This document shows positions 56,941-64,000 of a stretch of 64,000 bases of DNA, piece by piece. Within the stretch, counting starts at the first letter, position 1. Every line of letters starts with the position of its first letter. The notes below the pieces were generated by a model. The model searched no databases. It worked only from the letters and a program-made list of their open reading frames with translations, and was not told the origin of the DNA. Origin of the DNA: Sphingomonas_R arantia (GTDB lineage: Bacteria > Pseudomonadota > Alphaproteobacteria > Sphingomonadales > Sphingomonadaceae); NCBI RefSeq assembly GCF_042682045.1, contig NZ_JBHUGS010000001.1, positions 372,001-436,000 on the forward strand, written 5' to 3'. The translations under genes and the position numbers were made by a program.

Positions 56941-58224
56941 TCAATCCCCGCCGGCGCGCTCGATCTCGGCGCCGACCGCCGCCAGCTTGTCTTCAAGCCG
57001 TTCGTAGCCACGGTCGAGGTGGTAGATGCGGTGGACGCGGGTTTCGCCTTCGGCGGCGAGGCCGGCGAGAATGAGGCTCATCGAGGCGCGCAGGTCGGTG
57101 GCCATGACCTCGGCGCCGACGAGGCGGTCGACGCCGCGGACGATGGCGGTGCGGCCCTGGACCAGGATGTCGGCCCCCATGCGCGCCAGTTCGGGAACGT
57201 GCATGTAGCGGTTTTCGAAGATCGATTCGGTCAGCACACTGGCCCCGTCGGCGAGCGCGAGCATGGCCATGAACTGCGCCTGCATGTCGGTGGGGAAGGC
57301 GGGGAAGGGCGCGGTCGAGATGGTGAGCGCGCGCAGCTTGGCGGGCGCTTCGATGCGGATCGCGTCGGGCATTTCGGTGGCGGTGACGCCGGCTTCGCGC
57401 AGGCCGTCGAGAATGGCGATCATGTCCGCGCTGCGCGCGCCGACCAGGTCGAGCGAACCGCCGGTGATGGCGGCGGCGCAGGCGTAGCTGCCGGCTTCGA
57501 TCCGATCGGGCATGACCTCGTGCGTGGCGCCGTGGAGGCGGGGCTTGCCCTGGATGGTCAGTCGTTCGGTGCCGATCCCGGCGATTTCCGCGCCCATCGC
57601 GACAAGGCAGCGGCAAAGATCGGCAATTTCCGGTTCGCGCGCGGCGTTGTCGATGACGGTTTCGCCGGTGGCCAGGACCGCGGCCATCACGACGTTTTCG
57701 GTGGCACCGACCGAGACGACGGGGAAGCGGTACTGCCCGCCGCGCAGGCCGCCGTCGGGGGCGGTCGCCTTCACATAGCCGGCGGCGATTTCGATGTGCG
57801 CGCCGAGCGCCTCGAGCGCGCGGAGGTGGAGGTCGATCGGGCGGTTGCCAATCGCGCAGCCGCCGGGGAGCGAGACGGTCGCCTCACCCGCGCGGGCGAG
57901 CAGCGGGCCGAGCACCAAGATCGAGGCGCGCATCTTGCGGACGATGTCGTAGGGCGCGACGGTCGACGCGATGCGTTGCGCGTGGAGCGTCATGATGCGG
58001 CCGAATTCGGCACCGCGTGCGCCGGCGACCTGCGTCGATGCGCCGAGTTCGTTCAGCAGATGGCCGAAGCCGTCGACGTCGGCGAGCCGCGGCAGGTTGC
58101 GCAGCATCAGCGGTTCGTCGGTGAGCAGCGCGCACGGCATGAGCGTGAGCGCGGCGTTCTTCGCACCGGAGATGGGCACGCGGCCCGAAAGGCGGTTGCC
58201 GCCGCGGATGATGATCCTGTCCAT
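56941..58224 (-). CDS. murA: UDP-N-acetylglucosamine 1-carboxyvinyltransferase
   Basis: This 427-residue enzyme begins peptidoglycan precursor synthesis by adding enolpyruvate to UDP-GlcNAc; it is the fosfomycin target. IIRGGNRLSGRVPISGAKNAALTLMP is the N-terminal substrate site. The active-site Cys is kept in LPGGCAIGNRPIDLH, so the protein should be fosfomycin-sensitive. AFPTDMQAQFMAM is also characteristic. The stop is nine bases from that of the convergent secreted protein. Confidence 0.97.
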   Translation of the reverse strand: MDRIIIRGGNRLSGRVPISGAKNAALTLMPCALLTDEPLMLRNLPRLADVDGFGHLLNELGASTQVAGARGAEFGRIMTLHAQRIASTVAPYDIVRKMRASILVLGPLLARAGEATVSLPGGCAIGNRPIDLHLRALEALGAHIEIAAGYVKATAPDGGLRGGQYRFPVVSVGATENVVMAAVLATGETVIDNAAREPEIADLCRCLVAMGAEIAGIGTERLTIQGKPRLHGATHEVMPDRIEAGSYACAAAITGGSLDLVGARSADMIAILDGLREAGVTATEMPDAIRIEAPAKLRALTISTAPFPAFPTDMQAQFMAMLALADGASVLTESIFENRYMHVPELARMGADILVQGRTAIVRGVDRLVGAEVMATDLRASMSLILAGLAAEGETRVHRIYHLDRGYERLEDKLAAVGAEIERAGGD

Positions 58225-58542
58225 GGGGACAGCGCCTAACGCGGTTTGTGTGTGACGCCAAGGTGGGAGGGTGTGGTTGGGTCGGGTTGTGCCCCGGCGT
58301 AGGCCGGGGCCTAGGTGGGTGCTCTAGGCAATTTTAAAGCCCGCGTGCTTCGCGCTTCGTTGCCGATCGGATGCGGGATGTAGCGCCCTGGGGGAAGCGC
58401 CTGCGTCCCTGGATCCGGGATCAGGTCCGGGATACGATTGGGGCGGGCGCGGTGTGTTGTTTAGCTGTTTCGGGGGAGCGTCTAGGCCCCGGCCTGCGCC
58501 GGGGAACTGTTCGGGTGGTTCAGGGCGAGAGCGGCTGTCGGT
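58225..58542. repeat. Intergenic region with family B-variant palindromes
   Basis: This is a 318-base gap upstream of murA. Two facing palindromes, gccccggcgtaggccggggc at about 58290 and gccccggcctgcgccgggga at about 58486, each flanked by 'ctagg', lie near its ends. No gene is seen; the murA promoter should be near 58230-58280. Confidence 0.7.
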
Positions 58543-58920
58543 TCAGGCTTTTTCCAGCGTGCATTGCAGCGGGTGCTGGTTCTCGCGGGCGAAGTCGGTG
58601 ACCTGGCTGACCTTGGTTTCGGCGACTTCGTAGCTGAAGATGCCGCAGACGCCGACGCCGCGCTGGTGGACGTGGAGCATGACGCGGGTGGCGTCTTCCA
58701 TGCCCATGCGGAAGAAGCGTTGCAGGCAGAGGACGACGAATTCCATCGGGGTATAGTCGTCGTTGAGCATCAGCACCTTGTAGGGCGACGGCTTCTTCGT
58801 GCGGGTCAGCGTGCGGGTGGCGAGGCCCGCGCCGGTGTCGTCATCGCTGTCGACGTCCTTGCGGTTCGCCATCGCGGTGATCGCGGGCGCATGGGCGTCG
58901 CCGACCGGGGGGGATATCAT
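58543..58920 (-). CDS. clpS: ATP-dependent Clp protease adaptor ClpS
   Basis: This 125-residue adaptor delivers N-degron substrates to ClpAP. PSPYKVLMLNDDYTPMEFVVLCLQRFF carries the conserved Asn-Asp-Asp segment of the N-end pocket, and VMLHVHQRGVGVCGIFSYEVAETKVSQVTDFAR completes the fold. ATG 58920 gives a disordered N-terminus of about 40 residues. clpA is not adjacent. Confidence 0.95.
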   Translation of the reverse strand: MISPPVGDAHAPAITAMANRKDVDSDDDTGAGLATRTLTRTKKPSPYKVLMLNDDYTPMEFVVLCLQRFFRMGMEDATRVMLHVHQRGVGVCGIFSYEVAETKVSQVTDFARENQHPLQCTLEKA

Positions 58921-59076
58921 GGGCGAAATCCTGTGTGGACGCGTCGGGTTCTGCATCCGCAGAATATGGGAGAGCGGCGGGTGAGGGCAAGCCCCGACGA
59001 ACGCAGACGAAACGCGAAACGGCCGCCCCCCGGTGGTCGGGGAGCGGCCGTCGCGGAGTTCAGACTGGTCGGTCGA

Positions 59077-59874
59077 TCAGAAAGCGGCCGACTTCACCTT
59101 TTCCGATGCCAGCGCGACACGGTTGGACAGCGGCTGGGCGACGTCGCCCATGAACTTCATCATCTGTTCCGACGCCTTCGACGCGTTGGCGACGAGCTGG
59201 TCGAACGCGGTCTTGGCGTAGTCGGACTGAAGCTGGAACAGCTCGGTTGGCGACTTGACCTGGGTGAAGGACTTCATCGCGGTCTGCGCCTGTTCGAAGC
59301 TCGACTTGGCGGTTTCGGTGGCGTCATGCGCCATGGCTTCGATGCCCTTGGCGGCGACGCGGCCCGATTCGACGATCGCCTGGACGTTGCCCTTGGTGAA
59401 CTCGGTCATGTCCTCGGCGAACTTCACGCCTTTCTCCATGGCGCCCTTCGCCTTGGAGGACATGTCGCCCATCATGTCGTGGGTCTTGGTGGTGTCGAAT
59501 GCGGTGGCCATGACGTGCGGTCCTTCTGCGAGAGCGGAGACGGTTTCCCGGGTTTGAGCGGCGACGGTCTCCACGGTCCGCTCGGTCTGGGTCTCGACCT
59601 GCTCGGCGACGTCGGTCGCGGGCGGGGTCGGGGTTTCGTGCGCGTCCGCGGCCACGATCGGCGCGGTGTCCGCAATCATGGGGGCGGCGACGGGTTCGGT
59701 CGCAGCGATCAGCGCTTCGGCATCGACCATCGGCGCCGGGGCGGGCTTTGGCGGAAAGGTGGCGGTGCCGGACACGAAGGGCGTCGACGGCGCCGCGGAG
59801 GCCACAGCAGGATTGGCGAGAATCGCGGGGGCAGGCTTGGCGCGTTTCACCCGCGGCTTGATCGGACTTGCCAT
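59077..59874 (-). CDS. phaP: Phasin family protein
   Basis: This 265-residue granule-associated protein likely coats PHA granules made by the neighbouring synthase. The first 110 residues are Ala/Pro-rich and probably disordered (AAPSTPFVSGTATFPPKPAPAP). The C-terminal phasin_2 domain is amphipathic helical: AFDTTKTHDMMGDMSS, EDMTEFTKGNVQAIVESGRVAAKG, KSPTELFQLQSDYAK. The long N-terminus is unusual for short phasins and resembles histone-like PhaF/PhaI tails, without their Lys-rich repeats. Promoter and TGC-rich sites lie directly upstream. Confidence 0.92.
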   Translation of the reverse strand: MASPIKPRVKRAKPAPAILANPAVASAAPSTPFVSGTATFPPKPAPAPMVDAEALIAATEPVAAPMIADTAPIVAADAHETPTPPATDVAEQVETQTERTVETVAAQTRETVSALAEGPHVMATAFDTTKTHDMMGDMSSKAKGAMEKGVKFAEDMTEFTKGNVQAIVESGRVAAKGIEAMAHDATETAKSSFEQAQTAMKSFTQVKSPTELFQLQSDYAKTAFDQLVANASKASEQMMKFMGDVAQPLSNRVALASEKVKSAAF

Positions 59875-59888
59875 GATCGGTCCCCTGC

Positions 59889-59954
59889 TATGTTGCACTG
59901 CGCCAATAGCGCGGGTTTCCTACGCTTTCAAGACAAATTGTGCAGTGCAGCATA
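59889..59954. promoter_or_regulatory. TGC-rich inverted sites upstream of the phasin gene (PhaR-like)
   Basis: TATGTTGCACTGC at 59889-59901 and GCAGTGCAGCATA at 59942-59954 form an inverted pair with a single mismatch. TGC-rich elements of this kind are known targets of the PHA-responsive repressor PhaR in alphaproteobacteria. The left arm overlaps the expected transcription start of the phasin gene; the right lies just beyond its -35 element. Confidence 0.5.
59903..59931 (-). promoter_or_regulatory. Candidate promoter of the phasin gene
   Basis: On the minus strand TTGAAA (59931-59926) and TATTGG (59908-59903) are separated by 17 bases, a sigma-70-type arrangement about 30 bases upstream of the phasin ATG, framed by the two TGC-rich arms. 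Confidence 0.5.
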
Positions 59955-59962
59955 AAGTCGAA

Positions 59963-61780
59963 TCAGCGGGTCCGGACGTAGCGGCCGGGGGCGTCCTCGA
60001 TCGCGGGCAGCTTGCCCTCACCGGGGATGCGCGCGCCGTCGACCGCGACCGTGTCGCCGTCCAGCGCGGCGATCCAGCGGCGCCAGTCGGGCCACCAGCT
60101 GCCCTTCGTTTCGGTCGCGTCGGCCACGAACGCGTCGAGCGTGTCGACCTTCGCCTCATTGACCCAATATTGATATTTGGTGGCGGACGGCGGGTTGACG
60201 ACGCCGGCGATGTGGCCCGAGCCGGCGAGCACGAAGCGCACCGGGCCGCTCAGGTGGCGGGTGAGCTTGAACACGCTTTCGACCGGCGCGATGTGATCCT
60301 CGCGCCCCGCCTGGATGTAGGCGGGAGTGTGGATGACGGAGAGGTCGATGGGCGTCCCGTCGATGACATATTCGCCGGCGCGGGCGAGTTTGTTGTCGCG
60401 GTACAGGTCGGTCAGATAGGCCTGGTGCCATTTGGCGGGCAGGTTGGTGGTGTCGCCGTTCCAGTGGAGCAGGTCGAACGGCGGATAGTCCTGGCCGAGC
60501 AAGTAGTTGTTGACGACATAGTTCCAGATCAGGTCGCGCCCGCGCAGCAGGTTGAACGTCAGCGCCATGTAGCGCCCGTCGAGGTAGCCGGTTTCGGCGG
60601 AGAGCTTGCCAAGCATCGCGAGCTGTTCGTCGTCGATGAACATCGTCAGTTCGCCGGCCTGGTCGAAATCGACCTGTGCTGTGAAGAAGGTGGCCGAGGC
60701 GACCTTGTCCGCCTGCCCCCGTTCGGTGAGGATGGCGAGCGTGCAGGCGAGCGCGGTGCCCGCGACGCAGTAGCCGATGGTGTGGACGGCGGGTACGTCG
60801 AGCAGATCGCGCACCGTGTCGATCGCGTCGACCTGACCACGCAGGATATAGTCGTCCATCGTGACGTCGACCATCGTCGCGTCGGCGGATTTCCACGACA
60901 CGACGAACACGGTCAGCCCCTGTTCGACCGCCCAGCGGATGAAGCTCTTCTCCGGGTTGAGATCGAGGATGTAGAAGCGGTTGATCCAGGGCGGGAAGAT
61001 GACGAGCGGGATCGCGCCCACTTTCTCCGTCGCGGGTGTGTATTGGATGAGTTGGTAGAGCGGCGTTTCGCGGATCACCTTGCCGGGAGTCATCGCCAGG
61101 TTGCGGCCGATTTCGAACGCGGTGGGATCGGTGTGGGTCAGCTGCCCGCGGCCGATGTCGGCGAGCATATGTTCGAGGCCCTTGACCAGATTCTGGCCGC
61201 GCGTCTCGATCGTCTTTTCCAGGACGAGCGGGTTGGTGAGCGCGAAGTTGGTCGGGCTCATCGCATCGGCGAAGGCGGAGGTGGCGAAGCGCAGCTTGTC
61301 GCGCTGGCGATCGTCGAGGCCGGTGAGCTGGTCGACACCCTTGAGCAGATGGTCGGTGACCATGAGGTAGCTTTGCCGGATCATGTCGAACACCGGATTG
61401 TCGCGCCATTGCGGCGCGGCGAAGCGGCGGTCGCCGGTCTTGGGCGGGGGCGATGCCTCCGCCGGGGCGGGCGTGGCGGCGGGGGTGAGGAAACGCTGCC
61501 ACAGCGCCATGCTGTCCTGCCAGAATTCGGCCTGTGCGCGGAGGAAGACGGCGGGGTCCTGCAGCGGGAAGGTCTTGGCCGGGGCGGCATCGGCGGCGGC
61601 GGTGAGCGCGCCGGCCATATGCTCCATCATCTGCTGCTGCGCCTGGCCGACGATGCCGGTCCAGTGCTGTATATCCTCCAGCGAGGGTGCGGCGGGTGCG
61701 GGGGCCGGTTCGGGCTTCGGTTCGGGGGCCTGGTCTTGCGCCGGATCGCGCGGCGGCTTCGTGCCCTTGGATTTGGCCAT
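59963..61780 (-). CDS. phaC: Class I poly(3-hydroxyalkanoate) synthase
   Basis: This 605-residue enzyme polymerises hydroxyacyl-CoA. The N-terminal 35 residues are Pro/Ala-rich. The synthase domain shows LYQLIQYTPATEKVGAIPLV, PPWINRFYILDLNPEKSFI, and the lipase-box Cys338 in HTIGYCVAGTALA. The catalytic Asp lies in QAGREDHIAP and the His in LAGSGHIAGVVNPP. ATG 61780 with ribosome site GAGAGGA is preferred over upstream codons. The phasin gene follows 88 bases downstream on the same strand. The acetyl-CoA thiolase and reductase genes are elsewhere. Confidence 0.96.
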   Translation of the reverse strand: MAKSKGTKPPRDPAQDQAPEPKPEPAPAPAAPSLEDIQHWTGIVGQAQQQMMEHMAGALTAAADAAPAKTFPLQDPAVFLRAQAEFWQDSMALWQRFLTPAATPAPAEASPPPKTGDRRFAAPQWRDNPVFDMIRQSYLMVTDHLLKGVDQLTGLDDRQRDKLRFATSAFADAMSPTNFALTNPLVLEKTIETRGQNLVKGLEHMLADIGRGQLTHTDPTAFEIGRNLAMTPGKVIRETPLYQLIQYTPATEKVGAIPLVIFPPWINRFYILDLNPEKSFIRWAVEQGLTVFVVSWKSADATMVDVTMDDYILRGQVDAIDTVRDLLDVPAVHTIGYCVAGTALACTLAILTERGQADKVASATFFTAQVDFDQAGELTMFIDDEQLAMLGKLSAETGYLDGRYMALTFNLLRGRDLIWNYVVNNYLLGQDYPPFDLLHWNGDTTNLPAKWHQAYLTDLYRDNKLARAGEYVIDGTPIDLSVIHTPAYIQAGREDHIAPVESVFKLTRHLSGPVRFVLAGSGHIAGVVNPPSATKYQYWVNEAKVDTLDAFVADATETKGSWWPDWRRWIAALDGDTVAVDGARIPGEGKLPAIEDAPGRYVRTR

Positions 61781-61932
61781 GACGATCCTCTCCCGGTCGC
61801 CGTCCCCGATCCGACGATCGGCGGATAACCGAGCCTGTCGCGGGACGCTGTTCCGGCCTATAGTGCCATTTGTCCGATCATGCGACAGCTGGTCGGCCAA
61901 ACCCAAGGCCCATATCCCGAGGACTGGACCCG

Positions 61933-63141
61933 ATGAACGACGACTTCTACCGCATCCGCCGGCTGCCGCCCTATGTCATCAGCGAAGTCAACGCGATGCG
62001 GGCAGCGGCGCGCGCGCGCGGTGAGGACGTCATCGACCTGGGCATGGGCAATCCCGACCTGCCACCGCCACCGCACGTGATCGCCAAGCTGGCCGAGGTC
62101 GCGGCCAATCCGGGGTCGCACGGTTACTCCGCATCGAAAGGGATCCCCGGGCTGCGGAAGGCGCAGGCCGGTTACTACAAGCGTCGGTTCGGGGTCGATG
62201 TCGATCCCGAGACCGAAGTGGTGGTGACGCTCGGGTCGAAGGAGGGGCTGGCGAACCTGGCGCAGGCGATCACCGCGCCGGGCGACGTGGTGCTGGCGCC
62301 CAACCCGTCCTATCCGATCCACACGTTCGGGTTCATCATCGCGGGGGCCACGATCCGGTCGATCCCGACGACGCCCGACGAGCGGTTCTTCGAGTCGCTG
62401 GAGCGTGCGGTGAAGTTCACGGTGCCCAAGCCCAGCGTGATGGTGATCGGCTATCCGTCCAACCCGACCGCCGAGGTCGTGGACCTGAAGTTCTACGAGC
62501 GGGTCGTGGCGTTCGCGAAGGAGCACAAGATCTGGGTGCTGTCCGACCTGGCCTATTCCGAGCTGTACTATGACGACCAGCCGACGCCGTCGATCCTGCA
62601 GGTGCCGGGCGGCAAGGACGTGGCGGTGGAGTTCACGTCGCTGAGCAAGACGTACAGCATGGCCGGGTGGCGGATCGGGTTTGCGGTGGGCAATCCGGTG
62701 CTGATCGCGGCGCTGACGCGGGTGAAGAGCTACCTCGATTATGGCGCGTTCACGCCGATCCAGGCGGCGGCGGTGGCGGCGATCAACGGGCCGCAGGATA
62801 TCGTCGAGCAGAATCGCCAGCTCTATAAACGCCGGCGCGACGTGATGGTCGAGAGCTTCGGCCGCGCCGGCTGGACGATCCCGTCGCCGCGGGCGAGCAT
62901 GTTCGCCTGGGCCCCGCTGCCGCCCGCGCTGGCGCATCTCGGCAGCCTGGAATTTTCCAAGCAGTTGCTGACCCATGCGGGTGTCGCAGTGGCGCCGGGC
63001 GTTGGGTACGGCGAGGAGGGCGAGGGGTTTGTCCGGATCGCGATGGTCGAGAACGAACAGCGCATCCGGCAGGCGGCACGGCAGATCAAACGCTACCTGC
63101 AATCGATGGGCGTGAACGCGGTGGGCGCGACGGTGAGCTGA
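61933..63141 (+). CDS. PLP-dependent aminotransferase, AlaC/LL-DAP-aminotransferase-like
   Basis: This 402-residue fold-type I aminotransferase has LPPYVISEVNAMRAAARARGEDVIDLGMGNPD, PNPSYPIHTFGF, IGYPSNPTAEVVDL and the PLP lysine Lys239 in FTSLSKTYSMAGWR. The sequence is of the AlaC/YfbQ-MalY relative type that in many alphaproteobacteria converts glutamate and pyruvate to alanine. ATG 61933 follows the divergent phaC promoter region. LL-diaminopimelate aminotransferase activity is an alternative. Confidence 0.9.
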   Translation: MNDDFYRIRRLPPYVISEVNAMRAAARARGEDVIDLGMGNPDLPPPPHVIAKLAEVAANPGSHGYSASKGIPGLRKAQAGYYKRRFGVDVDPETEVVVTLGSKEGLANLAQAITAPGDVVLAPNPSYPIHTFGFIIAGATIRSIPTTPDERFFESLERAVKFTVPKPSVMVIGYPSNPTAEVVDLKFYERVVAFAKEHKIWVLSDLAYSELYYDDQPTPSILQVPGGKDVAVEFTSLSKTYSMAGWRIGFAVGNPVLIAALTRVKSYLDYGAFTPIQAAAVAAINGPQDIVEQNRQLYKRRRDVMVESFGRAGWTIPSPRASMFAWAPLPPALAHLGSLEFSKQLLTHAGVAVAPGVGYGEEGEGFVRIAMVENEQRIRQAARQIKRYLQSMGVNAVGATVS

Positions 63142-63417
63142 ACCCGCGGGAAAGTGCGTGCCATATCATCGGCTTGGCGCGCCGGGCGGGCGCATCTTGG
63201 ACCCATCGTGACCGGCCGGTGGGGACGAACCGCCCGGAACGTACGGGAAAGCGTGGTTCGAAGCGTCCGAAATGGTGCGGTGCAACTTGTCCTGCCGCCG
63301 GGCTGCTGGTAACGGGTCGCTGTGCTTGGGGGAGCACGTCGTGACGGGGTGGGGTCGACTTTGGTCTCATGCCCCAGATGCGGCGGCGCTTCCTGATTTT
63401 GTAGGGTGGAGCGAGCG

Positions 63418-64000
63418 ATGACCGTGGGCAAGACAGCATTGATTACCGGCATCACCGGCCAGGACGGTGCCTATCTGGCGCAGCTCCTGCTCGAAAAGGG
63501 TTACCGCGTTCACGGCCTGAAGCGGCGGTCCTCGTCGTTCAACACGGGCCGGATCGAGGACATCTACGAGGATCCGCACACGGCCGATCCGCGCTTCTCG
63601 CTGCATTATGGCGACATGACCGACTCCACCAACCTGATCCGGCTGGTGCAGGAAACGCAGCCGGACGAAATCTACAACCTGGCCGCGCAGAGCCACGTGC
63701 AGGTGAGCTTCGAGACGCCGGAATATACCGCGAACGCGGACGGCATCGGCGTGCTGCGCCTGCTGGAGGCGATCCGCATCCTGGGCCGCGAGAAGACGAC
63801 GCGGTTCTACCAGGCATCGACGTCCGAACTGTACGGTCTGGTGCAGGAAGTGCCGCAGAGCGAGACGACGCCGTTCTACCCGCGGTCGCCTTATGGCGCG
63901 GCGAAGCTCTATGCCTACTGGATCGTGGTGAATTACCGCGAGGCGTATGGCATGCATGCGTCGAACGGTATCCTGTTCAACCATGAAAGCCCGCTGCGCG
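63418..64000 (+). CDS. gmd: GDP-mannose 4,6-dehydratase, 3' end cut by window
   Basis: The first 194 codons are in the window and the frame is open to the last base. ALITGITGQDGAYLAQLLLEKGY is the NAD(P) site with the TGxxGxxG-type GITGQDG. RRSSSFNTGRIEDIY, NLAAQSHVQVSFETPEYTA and the catalytic Tyr/Lys of SPYGAAKLYAYW identify Gmd. NHESPLR follows at the edge. The enzyme makes GDP-4-keto-6-deoxymannose for fucose, rhamnose or perosamine in surface polysaccharides. Ribosome site GGTGGAG precedes ATG 63418. It uses GDP-mannose, supplied via phosphomannomutase such as the one at 35161-36543. Confidence 0.95.
   Translation, partial: MTVGKTALITGITGQDGAYLAQLLLEKGYRVHGLKRRSSSFNTGRIEDIYEDPHTADPRFSLHYGDMTDSTNLIRLVQETQPDEIYNLAAQSHVQVSFETPEYTANADGIGVLRLLEAIRILGREKTTRFYQASTSELYGLVQEVPQSETTPFYPRSPYGAAKLYAYWIVVNYREAYGMHASNGILFNHESPLR

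Noticed and set aside
61840..61860. EcfG-like motif (GGAAC...GGTT) upstream of phaC on the minus strand
   Set aside because: The spacing is 19 bases, too long for the consensus.
63236..63260. EcfG-like motif upstream of gmd
   Set aside because: GGAAC to GGTT spacing is only about 14 bases, too short.

Overview
The window looks like a chromosomal segment of a Sphingomonas-type alphaproteobacterium. The base composition is strongly GC-rich throughout. The gene set is typical of that group: MipZ, DivK, the FYDLN-acid protein (TIGR02300), the DUF1476 ATPase-zeta protein, a LOV histidine kinase, EcfG-like promoter motifs, a class I PHA synthase with a phasin, and many short palindromic intergenic repeats. 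No phage, plasmid, IS element, CRISPR array or rRNA operon is visible. The species cannot be fixed from the sequence alone.

Layout. 1-2.3 kb: end of a tripartite efflux operon (adaptor cut by the window edge, plus an outer-membrane lipoprotein). 2.5-5.4 kb: carbonic anhydrase and an OmpR/EnvZ-like pair. 5.6-8.9 kb: an unusual cluster of acyl-CoA dehydrogenase, PIG-L deacetylase, NodS-like methyltransferase and a convergent family-2 glycosyltransferase. 9.0-11.8 kb: LOV histidine kinase, single-domain response regulator, a small membrane protein and a CarF/TMEM189-like lipid desaturase. 12.0-13.7 kb: a secreted hydrolase on a segment bounded by direct repeats. 13.9-16.7 kb: sirtuin, quinone oxidoreductase, ATPase zeta, BolA and monothiol glutaredoxin. 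17-21.8 kb: metallo-hydrolase, DUF4230 protein, nadA, nadC and RNase T2.

22-31.4 kb: a mostly minus-strand block with an orphan peptide-binding lipoprotein, ferredoxin-NADP reductase, tRNA-Leu, then aroA, a hydrolase, cmk, rpsA and ihfB. It is followed by the FYDLN protein and tRNA-Ala. 31.6-43.7 kb: GH35 glycosidase, MFS exporter, a mipZ/DnaJ/phosphomannomutase operon whose last gene seems to start with CTG, panC, a RidA/GDPD/FemAB-like operon, a HAD/DUF3572 pair, divK and rpmG. 43.9-49.4 kb: a GDT1-type transporter, Dps, then hisG-hisD-nusB-thiL and a GlsB/YeaQ stress protein. 49.5-56.9 kb: SIMPL protein, RND efflux pair, DUF445 protein and an unknown secreted protein. 56.9-64 kb: murA, clpS, phasin, phaC, an aminotransferase and the first part of gmd.

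Most of the window is housekeeping. The parts that most deserve follow-up are the deacetylase/NodS-like/glycosyltransferase cluster, the CarF-like desaturase next to a LOV photoreceptor kinase, the CTG start of the phosphomannomutase, and the palindromic repeats, one of which is read into the signal peptide of a lipoprotein. All functional statements rest on motifs read by eye; no database search was run.
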